Assembly (NCBI GenBank): GCA_027704905.1
Contig: CM051002.1
Span: 4,269,351-4,333,350, forward strand
Reading direction: 5' to 3'
Origin: Muraenolepis orangiensis
Taxonomy: Eukaryota; Chordata; Actinopteri; Gadiformes; Muraenolepididae
Length of the DNA stretch: 64,000 nucleotides
Shown here: positions 11,204-25,539 of the stretch, piece by piece
Position numbering within the stretch: position 1 is the stretch's first letter
Layout: every line of letters starts with the position of its first letter
Program-made: the position numbers and the translations under genes
The notes under the pieces: model-generated
What the model saw: only the letters and a program-made list of their open reading frames with translations
Told to the model about the DNA's origin: nothing
Database searches by the model: none

Positions 11204-11231
11204 GAAGCAAATGTCTTAAGACATTTGCTTC
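11204..11231. other. 28-bp perfect palindrome
   Basis: GAAGCAAATGTCTT is followed at once by its exact reverse complement. The matching stretch in copy A (about 8405-8434) reads GTCATAGCACATTTTC and is not palindromic. Confidence 0.9.
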
Positions 11232-11699
11232 ATCGACAACAAACACATATCAAGTATATGCAATGCTGTCCCAGACATGGCCCTTGATATTGCAAATGCA
11301 CAGTGTCTGGAAAATGTAATCAATGGAGTTGGTTTTAGAGCAGAGCCGGTGCTGTAGGAAGAAATGTGTTTCCTCTATTTCAGAGAAGGCTATTTCAACT
11401 TTAATCTCCCATTCCTCTTGAAGGGTTCTGGGACCTCAGTCGGCCTGTGAGCTCTGCCTCCCACAACTTGGACCCTGTTTGACGTGAAAATCTATTATCA
11501 CAGTGACTGCAGCAGAATTACCCTCTTCCAAATAATTCCTCATGAATTACTCTGATTCATTATAGAACTAAAGGTCAGATTATTAAGATGACAATATCTG
11601 AGTCTTATTGAAAAAATTAAAAGATCTCATCTTTAGATCTTGAAACAATGACCTTATTTTGGCTACTGCATTTTCTTCCTGTCTACTCAATCTAAATTA

Positions 11700-11940
11700 A
11701 AATCTGGAGGATTTAATCCTCTTTATTGGTGACATACATGTACACACACAAACAGTGAAATTGGTTTCTCTGCATTTTACCCATGCTAGTATTAGAAGCA
11801 GTGGGCAGCTATTGTATATACAGCGGCCAGGGAGCAGTGTAGGTGTCTGGTGCCTTGCTCAAGGGCACCTTGGCAGTGCCTAGGTCTTTCGGGGAATTTA
11901 ACCTGGAGTCCACTAACAGGGTCCAATTGCCCGCCACAAC
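11700..11940 (-). mobile_element. tRNA-derived SINE (S3)
   Basis: Same insertion as S1, copied with the segment. It shows the tail (AATCCTCTTTATTGG), CAGTGAAATTGG, GCAGTGGGCAGCTATTG, CTCAAGGGCACCTTGGCAG and a degraded B-box region near 11895. Confidence 0.75.
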
Positions 11941-12095
11941 TGATAAAGTTGTACTGTTAAAGCCTTTCGTTAATTTGTTTTCATTTTTTTCATTTTCTCC
12001 ACGTAGTTTCCCATAGTTTCTGAAGACAACCTGACCCAGTTGGCTTCATTTAGCAGCATAAGCAACCTAAACTCTGCCCATTATACACTATATTA

Positions 12096-14598
<2,503 letters not shown>

Positions 14599-15763
14599 TG
14601 TAGCAGGAACACTGGGTTCAGGTAACTTTCCCACACTCATCTCTAGGCCCTGAACTCACCACCTAAAGTAGGTTAACTCCTCCCCCAGAGCCAACCCCTA
14701 ATTAACTCGGTATTTAAGGCACCTGTGGCATCATGGCAGCCTTTGGTTTGTTTGCTGCCTGCCTGTTGCCACATGGCCACCATAAGGGTAGGTAAATTGT
14801 CAGATACTGGATGTCATGTTTGATCAGCAACTTAATATTCCTCATGTGCATCTTGTATTAGCACTGAATTACATCCATTTGTATTCGCCTACTGTCAGCT
14901 TGTATCCTGGTCCACCTGGTGTTCCTTTGGCCAAGTGTGATGCCTGAAGTTAACCTGGAGGGATGTGTTGTTCCCCCCTGGCCCTGCTTAGTACTTTAAT
15001 ATTAATCATACTGAGTAGTGGTAAGTTTATAATTACCTAAGTTAAAAGATTGAAATGTCTACTTTGGTATTGTAAACAATGCATTTTTCCTACTAGGCGG
15101 TATCAGCTGCTGTTTTGCTACAGTTAGGTTTTGCTACAGTTAGGTTTTGCTACAGTTAGGTTTTGCTTGAGTTAGGTTTGTGTTTCAATTTAGTTTTGCG
15201 GTCTTATATTTAGGATTTTAGTGTATTTTACTGTTTGCTCGTTTGGACCAACTGGATATTTGTTTCTTCTGCTTTATACTCATTTGTTGTTTCTTTGCCC
15301 CTTGTCGTGGAGTTGGAGCCAGCTAGTGGTGGAGGCTAGGCACACAGTCTGATTCCCTTCACGGCTTGTAGTGGTAGGAGCACTGGGACACGGTTTGTAG
15401 TGAGTTTTGGTTTGCAGTGAGCACCGGTGGTGGGTAAGGGGGACACAGCCCTGTTAGACTGCCTCCCCCTGGCTGGCATCTGCCCACTCCCCTTTTCCCC
15501 TCATTGATTTTAGTAATTTCTTATTTAAAGTGTTTTTACCAAGAATAAACAAATAAATGTGATTGACATGTTGACATCAACTTTTAAACATTTTCATTAT
15601 AATTTAACCACGTCTCTCTCTTGTGTCAGTCACAAACTTGTAGAGCCTTCTTATTTTCTGAGTTGTAAATTAAATATCTCCTGTGGCGAAATTCCCCAGG
15701 TGGCGTTGTCAGGCATTTTGGTATTTGGGTGGCTCTGCCTTTAAAAACGACCACCCCGCCACA
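14599..15763 (+). mobile_element. Candidate solo LTR of a retrotransposon
   Basis: Starts TGTAGCAGGAACACTGGG and ends CACCCCGCCACA, giving TGT...ACA ends, with the 4-bp direct repeat CAAA on both sides (14595-14598 and 15764-15767). Inside are a TATA-like box TATTTAAGG (14711), polyadenylation signals AATAAA near 15544 and 15552, and ATTCCCCAGGTGGCG near the 3' end, a phrase seen in fish gypsy-type LTRs. No internal retroviral-type coding region adjoins, so it would be a solo LTR. A 4-bp repeat can arise by chance, so the boundaries are tentative. Confidence 0.45.
15112..15175. repeat. 16-bp tandem repeat, four units
   Basis: GTTTTGCTACAGTTAG three times exactly, then GTTTTGCTTGAGTTAG. Lies within the candidate LTR, downstream of its TATA-like box. 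Confidence 0.95.
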
Positions 15764-15767
15764 CAAA

Positions 15768-16355
15768 GTATAGCTTTAAAGAAAACTGATCGAAAGAAAC
15801 GAGAAACAGATGATGAAAATCCTAGCTCATCTCTAGATGGATGGATGTGGTTAAGCAGTGGTAGCATCCCCCCCACACAGCCACAAGGGTTCTTTAAACG
15901 GATCTCTAATAGCAAGTGTGTGTATATGTGTGTCTGTGTGTGTTTGTGGGTGCCAACACAATCGTCAGGCAATAGAGAACAATGACTTCTCAGCTGGGAT
16001 GGTTAGGCAACAGCCCCCCCCCCCCCCCCCCGGTGGCCCTCTGAGTTAAATGTGTTGTTGATTATGAATAAAGATGCATTTGGATGTCATTTCACCACCC
16101 CTCCTGCCCCCACACACGTAATCGCATCATCTTTCTCATGTTGATAGGGGAGGGTGTCTGAAGATGATGCGATCAGATAACGGCTGAGTCAGACTGGATG
16201 TTAGGTACATTGGCTGCTAATTGAATGTCCCGCTGGACAATTGGCTTTTGATTGATGTAATTTATAATTAACATTGGTGTGCATGTAACGCATCATCCAA
16301 GCGGCATGGGCCGTATCGTTAATTGCAACAAACATAATAGTGATACACAGAGCAC
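15768..16355. other. No gene seen
   Basis: Contains a short TG-rich tract (15917-15950) and a C run (16014-16031). The rest is unique-looking. Confidence 0.5.
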
Positions 16356-16768
16356 AGACATGTTTGGACCTACATCCACTCTGGTCCTCAACACCGGAGC
16401 ACCCCAAGGCTGCTGCCTCATTCCCCGGCTGTACTCGCTGTACACACATGAATGTACTGCCACGCACAGCAATAATTGGATTATCAAGTTTGCAGACGAC
16501 ACCACAGTCATCGGCCTGATAAGCGAGGGCGACAAAATGGAGTACAGAGATGAGGTAGTCCAGCTGACGCGATAGTGTGAGGACAACAGGCTCGCACTGA
16601 ATGCACCCACTCCACCATCAGTGTGGACCTGCAACACGGAGGTCATGCTGAAGAAGGCACACCAGCGCTTCTACCGTGGCACCGTAGAGAGCGCCCTGAC
16701 GAGTGGCGTCATTGTGTGGTACGGCAACACCACTGCACGGGACAAGAAAGCCATCAAGAGTAACTGTA
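16356..16768 (+). mobile_element. CR1/Rex1-type LINE fragment (subfamily c-like)
   Basis: Reverse transcriptase pieces: STLVLNTGAPQGC (16377-16412; motif B region), LYSLYTHECTATHS, IIKFADDTTVIGLI (16480-16522; the catalytic FADD box), then an internal deletion and the C-terminal TVESALTSGVIVWYG (16683-16725) and TTARDKKAIK. A stop follows LTR at 16575. It ends abruptly where the next LINE begins. The C-terminal block matches the copy at 57740. Confidence 0.75.
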
Positions 16769-19690
16769 ACTAAGATGGCGCCGACGACGGCCGCCGTGGT
16801 GTACCGCTGCACACAATTTTTTGTTATTTGTTGTGTTTGGCGAAACCTACAGCATTGAGGAGTTAGTTAACATAAGGGTGTGGTTAGTGGTCAGAGGAAC
16901 TGCAGCCTTTTGCAGAACTGCAGTTAAAACTTGGATCCGACACACAGGGTAAGCGCGCCAGATCACTGGTGCGCCTACGTTGGCGGGGAAACAGGACCCC
17001 TTTACCTGGAATATTCCTGGCAAACCTGCAGTCCCTATGCAACAAAATGGATGAACTAAGACTTATGGTGGCGAGAAATAGTGACTTCTCTTCATCCTCG
17101 GTTCTTTCATTCATGGAGACATGGCTGAGGGAATTGATACCCGATTCCGCTCTCCAGCTCGAAGGGTTTTAACTTTTTAGAGCGGACCGTGTCGCTTTGC
17201 TGAGCAGAAAAAGCAGGGGTGGAGGGTCTGCTTCTTGGTGAATGAATCTTGGTGTAAGGATGTGACAGGGATTTATCAGCATTGCTGCCCATTGCTGGAA
17301 ACCCTGTTCATAAACTGCCGACCCTTCTATTCTCCCCGTGAGTTCAGTTAATTCATTCTGGTGTGTGTTTACATTCCTCTCGTCGTGCTAGCCGGCTGAC
17401 CAAATAATGACTGTGGAACGAAAATACCCGGATTTATTTGTTGACTTCAACAGAGCGAACCTCAGCAGCGATCTCCCGAAATATCGGCAGCAGATTAAAT
17501 GCGCAACCAGAGGGGAACGCACTTTAGACCACTGCTACACAACCCTCAACAATGCCTACCACACCGCCTCCTGAGCTGCGCTAGGTCACTCAGACCATGA
17601 CATTGTCCACTTGATATCGAAATACAGGCAGAAACTAAAACTCTCTAAGCCTGTGGTCGGGTCTTTCAAGTTGTGGACTAGCGAGGCCCAGGAGAAAACT
17701 AGCGCCATGTTGGATAATGCTGGCGGTGGCGCAGAGTTTTCAATGGGCGATAGAGGCTGCGGGCGGTGATCTAGATGTGTACGCAGACATTGTGACGTCA
17801 TTCACCTTCTCGCTCCAGAGTTCATTACAATAATGACAAACCCTGGTTCTCAGTGAAATTCAGGAAGATAAGGCTGTTGAAGGAAGAAGCACGGAGGAGT
17901 GGGGACAAGGACCGGTTTAAGGAGGCAAGTACACATACTGCAAGGCCATCAAGGAGGCCAGACGACGCTACTCTGAAAAACTCCAACATCAGTTCTCAGA
18001 TGGCCAATCATCCTCTGTCTGGAAAGGCCTCCGACAGATAAACTAAAACCGAAGTCCCCCCATTCATCTGATGATTCACGCCTTGTCAACGACCTGAACG
18101 AGTTCTACTGCTGATTTGAAACACAACGGACTCCCCATCAACCCCCACTCCCCTCCCCCACAACACCTTCCACCCAACCCCACCCCCTCAACACCTTCCA
18201 CCCAACCCCCACCCCCCTCAACACCTTCCACACCTGCAGCAATCCAGGCCCCTCCACTGCTGCCTCCCTATCCCCCACTTTGCAGCACACCCCCTCCTCA
18301 TCCAGGAAAAGGACGTGAACCGCCTGTTGGTGGCCGGAGCGGACTCTGTCTCCCCCTCCGTCCTGAAGTACTGCACTGACCATCTGTCTCCGGTGTTTAC
18401 CAACATCTTCAATGCCTCACTAGAGACATGCCATGTTCTAGCCTGCTTCAAGACCTCCCCCATCATTCCTGTCCCAAAGAAAACGAAGATCACAGGACTC
18501 AACGATTACCGGCCCGTCGCACTGACCTCTGTAGCCATGAAGTCATTGGAGCGCCTGGTGTTAGCCCACCTCAAAGCCATCACTGACCCCCCACTGGACC
18601 CCCTACAGTTTGTATATATTGTCAACAGGTCTGTAGACGATGCTGTGAGCATGGCCCTCCACTTCACCCTGCAGCATTTGGATGCCACAGGCACCTATGC
18701 CAGGATCCTGTTCGTGGACTTCCGCTCTGCATTCAACACCATCCTCCTGCTCACAATGGAGCACGTGCTCTCTCAGCTGGGAATGCCTGACTCTACCTGC
18801 AGGTGGATCACTGACTTCCTTACGAACAGGAAACCGCATGTGAAGCTGGGCAAAACCATCTCTCTCCAGGTCCACCAGCACAAGGCTGCATTATTTCTCC
18901 CCTACTCTTCTCCCTGTACGCAAACAGCTGCACCTCCAGCCACGAGTCTGTCAAGCTCCTGAAGTTTGTGGACGACACCACCCTCATCGGACTCATCTCT
19001 GGGTGGATGCGTCTGCCTATAGGAGGGAGAACAACAGACTGCTGACCAGGTGTGGTGGTAACAACCTGGAGCTAAACGCTCTAAAACAGTGGAGATGGTT
19101 GTGGACTTCAGAAAGAGCCCAGCCCCCATCACCCTACACAACTCCCCGGTTCACACCGTGGAGTCCTTCCGCTTCCTGGGCACCATCATCTCCCGGGACC
19201 TCAAGTGGGAGCTGAACATCAGCTCCCTGACCAAGATGACCCAGCAGAGGCTATTCTTCCTGCGGCAGCTGAAGATATTCAACATGCCTCAGTCCATGAT
19301 GGTTCTCTTCTACACCTCCATCATTGAGTCCATCCTCAACTTCTCCATCACCACCTGGTTTCCCGCTGCCACTGCAAGTCCAACCTGCGGCGTGTCATAC
19401 GCTCTGCGGAGAGAGTGATCGGCTGCAACCTGCCTTCCCTCCAGACCCTGCATGACTCCAGGGCCCTGAAGCGGGCCAGAAGGATTATGGCCAACCCCTC
19501 TCACCCAGGCCACAGGTCTTTTTTCACTGCTCCCCTCCGGCAGGAGGTTGCGGGCCATAAGGTCAAGAACTGAACGCCTCAAACAGAGCTTCCCCACGGC
19601 CTCCAGCCTCGTCAATGAGGCCCGCCTCGCCCTCTGAAGACCACACCCCCCCCCCATCTCGACCCCTCTCACCCAGGCCCCAGTCTCTCT
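16769..19690 (+). mobile_element. CR1/Rex1-type LINE (subfamily d), 5' end present
   Basis: Begins with AAGATGGCGCCGACG (16772), like the start of a LINE 5' UTR, and contains, in order, an AP-endonuclease remnant (ANLQSLCNKMDEL at 17020, FMETWLRELIPDSALQLEGF at 17110), a linker (KAIKEARRRYSEKLQ at 17945), and a reverse transcriptase (18315-19640). The C-terminal end is near 19636. The 3' UTR is missing; the next LINE piece begins within 100 bp. Frameshifts and stops occur throughout the first half. This is the longest CR1/Rex1-type copy in the window. Confidence 0.8.
18315..19640 (+). pseudogene. LINE reverse transcriptase, frameshifted
   Basis: Would copy LINE RNA into DNA at the nicked target. 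A 215-residue open stretch (18315-18962) holds the finger and palm parts: VPKKTKITGLNDYRPVALTS, MKSLERLVLAHLK, RSVDDAVSMAL and motif A RILFVDFRSAFNTIL. Motif B is lost in a deletion or frameshift near 18880. The catalytic box follows in another frame as LKFVDDTTLIGL (18960), with FVDD where relatives in this window have FADD. The thumb region is open again from 19089 (VVDFRKSPAPITL, SFRFLGTIISRDLKW, FFLRQLKIFNM). Not functional. Confidence 0.8.
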
Positions 19691-19714
19691 GCACCTCTCC
19701 TCTCCAGTAGGAGG

Positions 19715-21335
19715 CTCCCCATTCCCCCACAAGCCAACACGGACACAGCGCTGAGAGAACTGTATGGGGCTATCAGCGAACAGGAGTCAGCACACCCTGA
19801 GGCTGCTCTCATCGTGGTGGGGGACTTCAACAAGGCGAACCTGAAGAAGGTTCTCCCGAAGTTCTACCAACACATAACAAGCAACACACGGGGTGAGCGG
19901 ATCCTCGACCACTGCTACACTCCCTTCCATCACGGAAGGGAGTGTAGCAGTGGTCGAGGATCCGCTCAAGGCCCTCCTCCGCCCACTGTATCAGACCACC
20001 GCTCTATCCAGCTACTCCCCGCCTATAGAGCCTGTTACAACCTCCGTAAGACCATCGTCACTGCCAAGCAGGAGACAGAGTGGAGGAGAAATTCAAGAGC
20101 CATGACGTGAGGGGTATGTGGCAGGGGCTACAGACGATAACGAACTTCAGAGGGAGAACCAGTTGTGTAGAGAACTCCTCTACCTCCCTCCCAGGAGAGC
20201 TAAATACTTTTTTGCTCGGTTCGACGTGAACGGCAGCTCGCCGAAGCCAGCGCCGCCTGAGGAGACCAGCCTGCTGAACATCGCGTCCTCAGAGCATGAG
20301 TAGACCAGTTGGCAGGAGTCTTTGCAGACATCTTCAACCTCTCCCTGTCCCAGGCTATTGTTCCCGTGGTCTTTAAGATGTCCACCATCGTGCCTGTCCC
20401 TAAACAACCCAAGGTAACATGCCTGAATGACTAAAGACCTGTAGCCCTCACCTCGATTGTCAGCAAATTCTTCGAGAGGTTGGTCAAGGACACCCCAGCA
20501 GTGGTGCCAGGACAACAGCCTCGCCCTCAACGTCAAGAAGACCAAGGAGCTGATCGTGGACTACCTGGAAGCAGAGAGGAGAGCACGGCCCTATCTCCAT
20601 CGACAGTGTTGCAGTAGAGAGGGTCAGCAGCATCAAGTTCCTCTGCGTGCATATCTCCGAGGACCTCACATGGTCCACGCACACCACACACGTGGTGAAA
20701 AGGGCCCAACAACGCCTGTATTTCCTCAGGCGTCTGAGGAAATTCAGCATGGGCCCCCGCATCCTGATAATATTCTATACCGGCACCATCGAGAGTGTTC
20801 TTACAGGGTGTATCACCGCCTGGTACGGGAACTGCACCGCACTCCAGTGCAGAGCGCTTCAAAGGGTGGTGCGGATGGCCCAGTAAATTGTTGGAGGTGA
20901 GCTCCCCTCCCTCCTGGATATATACAACCAGTGGTGCATGGCCAAGGCCTAACGCATCATAAAAGACAATGCCCACCCCAGTCACAAACTGTATTCACTT
21001 TTAGTATCAAGTACCGTACAAATAGACTCCGAGATAGCTTCCACAGTCAGGCCATCAGACTGCTGAACAAGGGCGTATAGAATATAACAATGTATATTTT
21101 ATTACATTGACTTATATATACATATTGCTCTTTTTCTGTGACGATATTACATTTTCTAAATTCCATTTTTATTTTATATATTTAACTTTATACAGTTTTG
21201 TACTTTTTTTTAACTTATTTTATTCTATTCTGTTATTTTATTATTATAACTGCTGTCTGTCGTCGGGTATTGCACATAAGATTTTCACTCACTGCTTTAT
21301 ACTTGAAACTACTGAAGTGACAATACATTTGACGA
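19715..21335 (+). mobile_element. CR1/Rex1-type LINE (subfamily b), rearranged
   Basis: Joins the previous LINE and starts inside the AP-endonuclease (TALRELYGAISEQES at 19745, ALIVVGDFNKANLKK at 19808, ERILDHCYTPFHHG at 19898). Then come a 35-bp foldback, a linker (LPAYRACYNLRKTIVTAK at 20020), part of the reverse transcriptase (KMSTIVPVPKQPKVTCLND at 20375), a deletion removing the catalytic core, and the thumb (AQQRLYFLRRLRKFSMGPRI at 20703). The AT-rich 3' UTR ends GAAGTGACAATACATTTGAC (about 21313). Many stops. Confidence 0.8.
19894..19968. repeat. 35-bp perfect inverted repeat with 5-nt loop
   Basis: Arms 19894-19928 and 19934-19968 are exact reverse complements (left arm starts TGAGCGGATCCTCGACC), separated by ATCAC. 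The left arm is normal LINE coding sequence (ERILDHCYTPF); the right arm replaces what should follow. Confidence 0.98.
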
Positions 21336-21337
21336 GG

Positions 21338-21341
<4 letters not shown>

Positions 21342-21369
<28 letters not shown>
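21342..21369. repeat. (AT)n microsatellite
   Basis: About 14 AT units just past the LINE tail. Confidence 0.9.
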
Positions 21370-21371
<2 letters not shown>

Positions 21372-21425
21372 TTTGTTTACATACTCTATAAGTATCATAA
21401 TATGAATTATGCACACATATACAGT

Positions 21426-21623
21426 CCATCCATCTTCTCCCGCTTATCCGTAATCGGGTCGCGGAGGTAGCAGCTTCAGCAGGGGACTCAAATCTTCCCT
21501 CTCCCTGGCAACTTCGACTAGCTCTGACTGGGGGATCCCGAGGTGTTCCCAGGCCAGTGTGGAGATGTAATCCCCCCCACCTGTACCTTGGTCTGCCCCG
21601 TGGTCTCTTCCCAGTTAGATGTT
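21426..21623 (-). mobile_element. Rex3/RTE-type LINE, very short 3' fragment
   Basis: The plus strand starts CCATCCATCTTCTCCCGC, the reverse of the GATGGATGG tail, and goes on through the C-terminal coding end (reversed LLKLLPPRP and GIPQSELV region). It is bounded by CACATATACAGT on both sides (21414-21425 and 21624-21635), an exact 12-bp target duplication. Only about 200 bp were inserted. Confidence 0.9.
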
Positions 21624-21654
21624 CACATATACAGTATCAAATTATTTTGCTACT

Positions 21655-22188
21655 ATTCTGGCACCTGAGCACGTAGCAGGGCGCACATCGCCAGATAGCT
21701 AAACACCTTCAACTTGATCCAATGACTTCAATGATGAGCCCAAAGTACGTTACGGACGTGCACTTCTACGTCCATTTATTGAAGATGGTCAAGTAATTTA
21801 AGTGTGAAACTGTAAACAATACAAAGGGCAACTATCAATAAAGTACACAATTATTACGAAATATAACAAATATGAGCACATCAAATCTCTAAATACATAG
21901 ATGAACGAATATATACTCACAAACAAAGCTTCTTTTAAGATCACACCAGCAGATGGAACAAGATTGAAAGCCCTTGAACAATGCTGATTACTAGCTTGCT
22001 TTCCGGAAAATGGCGCTGCTCTGATCACGTGACTAACAACCCACGTGAATTCTAACAACCAATGAGAATCTCGATGTAATTAAGAAAAATAGGAAACATT
22101 TACCTAATGGCCTATAGGTGTCACTAGAACCCCTTAAACAGAAAGAAAATAGGTAGGAACACAAACAAGGAATGCACATAACATTACA
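21655..22188 (-). mobile_element. Candidate solo LTR
   Basis: Flanked by GCTACT on both sides (21649-21654 and 22189-22194). Read on the minus strand it begins TGTAATGTTATGTGC, has a TATA-like GTATATATTCG near 21910 and AATAAA near 21775, and ends near GGTGCCAGAAT. An upstream block combines CACGTG and CACGTGATC boxes with GCGCCATTTTCCGGAAAGC, which looks like promoter DNA. The end is not the standard CA, so the element type is uncertain. Confidence 0.4.
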
Positions 22189-22194
22189 GCTACT

Positions 22195-22611
22195 TCTCTG
22201 TTTAGTGTAGTATTGTATTTTAAGAATAATCTTACTTGGTGGGCAAGACACAAGACACTATACACTTAATGACCGACCCTAATACATTACATTACTGTCA
22301 TTTAGCAGACACTTTTATCCAAAGCGACATACCAGCTTGGTGTGTTTCAACAAACGAAGGTAAGAGAACAACTCGTCACCAGAAGTCAAAAGTGCATTTA
22401 ATTTCTAACAAGTCTAAAGTCTAACAATATTTCATGCAAAAGTTTATGCAAATATACTAAGACTATTCCAGATGGGTTAAGAAGTTCAGTCCCTCCAGTA
22501 GTTGAAACAAACACTGTGTTAATTTAATAAGATGTTTCTGATTCCTATTGCTTGATGTTTTTGTATGGATTTGATGGCCTCGAAGGAAAGTGACTTATCT
22601 CAATCTTTATC
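22195..22611. other. No gene; one fish-wide repeat motif
   Basis: 22284-22333 contains CATTTAGCAGACACTTTTAT and CCAAAGCGACAT, a phrase met again and again in fish genomes. I cannot assign it to a named element. The rest is unique-looking. Confidence 0.4.
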
Positions 22612-22862
22612 TAATTCTGGAGGATTGAATCCTCTTTAATGGTCACATACATGTACACACACAGTGAAATTTGTTTCTCTGCATTTAACCCATCCTAGTA
22701 TTAGGAGCAGTGGGAGCAGCTATTTTATATACAGCTGCCTGGGAGCAGTGTAAGGGTCTTTGTGCAAGGGCACCTTGGGCAGCACTGCCCAGGTGTTGCA
22801 GGGACTTCCGGTGCCCAAGCCAGATCCCAATAGCCTGAGCTATCCTGCCACCTCCAATGACA
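22612..22862 (-). mobile_element. tRNA-derived SINE (S4)
   Basis: Plus strand: GGAGGATTGAATCCTCTTTA, CACAGTGAAATTTGTTTC, TTAACCCATCCTAGTATTAG, GTGCAAGGGCACCTTGGGC, then a diverged head ending CCTGAGCTATCCTGCCACC, which reversed gives the A-box-like GGATAGCTCAGG. This copy keeps the whole head. Confidence 0.8.
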
Positions 22863-23234
22863 CTGTAAATGTGTGATGTATGGTTCACACAACGCACTGG
22901 ATCCTAAAAAGGTCTGGTGTTTGCTCTCGGCTGCGGGGCTTCCACTTACAAAGAGGAGGGAAGGGCTGAAAGTGATCTGCCTCCACCTGACCTTCCCTGT
23001 CTTAAAGACATCCATCCAATTATCTTCCTTCTTTTGCACTTCGCTGCTCATTAGTCTTGAGGTTATTTCCCTGTGGCTAGTCACCAGGGCAGTTTGATAA
23101 GGCGTTAGACACAGCTTTCCTGTCCCCGTTATCACCACACTGATCAGGAGTGATGGAAAACCTCAACAATACCCAGGAAAAATGTATTATATGTATAATG
23201 AAACTAAGCTAACTAAGTGTCTCTACGAGCTCCG
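22863..23234. other. No gene seen
   Basis: Unique-looking DNA of even composition between the SINE and a LINE tail. No domain recognised in either strand. Confidence 0.5.
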
Positions 23235-23412
23235 ACTGTTTATTTAGTTTACTTAGATTATTTTGTTTATTTTTATTGTTTTTTTGTTTATTTTTATTGT
23301 ATATATTTTTTTTTTATGGTATTGTTTTGGAGATGCAAACTGCGGGAGGGAATGGGGAGTAAGGATTCCAATGTACTTGTTACAAATGGCCAGTAAAAAT
23401 ATCTTGTATCTT
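23235..23412 (+). mobile_element. LINE 3' tail (subfamily c)
   Basis: TTTATTTTTATTGTATATA, CTGCGGGAGGGAATGGGGAG, TAAGGATTCC, then GGCCAGTAAAAATATCTTGT and ATCTTG. Non-coding, strongly 5'-truncated. Confidence 0.6.
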
Positions 23413-23463
23413 GTAAGTATACTTACAACTACACTGCAACTGTTCCTAGAATGACCTGCTCTG

Positions 23464-24577
<1,114 letters not shown>

Positions 24578-24840
24578 CTCAAGATTCAAGATTTTAAATT
24601 GCAAAATTTTCAAAAGCTTTTTAAAGTGCTAGTAGTTAAGCAGCATCATGAATACAGTGCAGTACAGTGCAGAACAGTGCAGCAACTGTAATGAGTCCAG
24701 CAAAAGTATGATAGTGTATAATAGTGTAATGTAATATGGATGACAATGTTATGATAGTGGCAGCACTCCTAGCAGTTCATTAGGCGCACTGCCTGTGGAT
24801 AAAAACTGTCCTTGAACCTGGTAGTCCTTGTTGTAGCCTA
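24578..24840 (-). mobile_element. CR1/Rex1-type LINE 3' end (subfamily c)
   Basis: On the minus strand it has the last codons of ORF2 (TTRFKDSFYPQAVRLMN and a stop, about 24832-24775), then GGAGTGCTGCCAC, TTTTGCTGGACTC, the repeated ACTGCACTGTACTGCACTG and CTTGAATCTTG. This copy links the non-coding tails at 1446, 23235, 36949 and 52490 to their coding region. Confidence 0.7.
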
Positions 24841-25539
24841 CATGCCGGCAAATAATGGCAAAGGCGGGACAAAAAGAGAAATGCCAAATTAATGTTAAGT
24901 AATGCGACTGTAGGAAGCAAATGCGCAATCCCAGGCATTTATGGTGAAAAAGAAGACGTCTGGTGACCCTGTTTACCTTTCCTCCATGTTGCCTGCACCC
25001 CCGGTTCTCCAGTTGCTTTTGTTTGCTAGTTGATGCTGAATGGTGCGAGCTGTGACCCCAGAGACACGGAGAGCATCGGCAACAACCACAGCCGTTTTTT
25101 AACACTATCGCTATGTGTGGATAGAGATGAGGTTGACATGCGGCTGAATCCCTCTTTAACATCAAAATGCAGTCCTGTGAAAAGGTGCCTTGATGCTAGC
25201 TGTATGTGCTGCTCTTTTGGATGTCTTGTGCATGTTCTGCAAGGGAGGGAGACTTCTTGATGCTAAACCTGAAAAATTGTAACTGACTAGGCTGTAGCTG
25301 GTTTCCTCTCATATTGTTAAAGGGTGATGCAGCCTGCTGTTTCAGCCAGCCTGTGATGTTGACACCCAAGGATGTATTCTGGTAAAACACATTAGAATTA
25401 GGGTTACACGCCACATCGGATGTGATTGGTTCATTCCTGTAGATGTTTGTTCACATGTCCTGGGCAGAGGCCAGGTGGTGATTGCCACCAATTTTGTGCC
25501 ATTACTCAATCTTATAAGTTGGGGATTTGACAAAACCGC
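24841..25539. other. No gene seen
   Basis: Unique-looking DNA; no exon-like or repeat signature recognised. Confidence 0.5.

Larger units (their letters stand above)
11056..12095. repeat. Duplicated segment, copy B
   Basis: Collinear with 8256-10190 from the CT tract to CTCTGCCCATTATACACT, with the SINE in place but without the 790-bp block. Small differences include loss of 11 bp (GTATATTCATG of copy A) near 11270 and a change that makes a perfect palindrome at 11204-11231. Confidence 0.85.

Noticed and set aside
17402..17600. Host exon: open stretch with KYPDLFVDFNRANLSSDLPKY
   Set aside because: It is the endonuclease-region sequence of the surrounding LINE (compare FNKANLKKVLPKFYQH at 19.8 kb).
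18116..18379. Proline-rich frame
   Set aside because: Shifted frame and expanded CCACCCAACCCC-type repeat inside the LINE linker.
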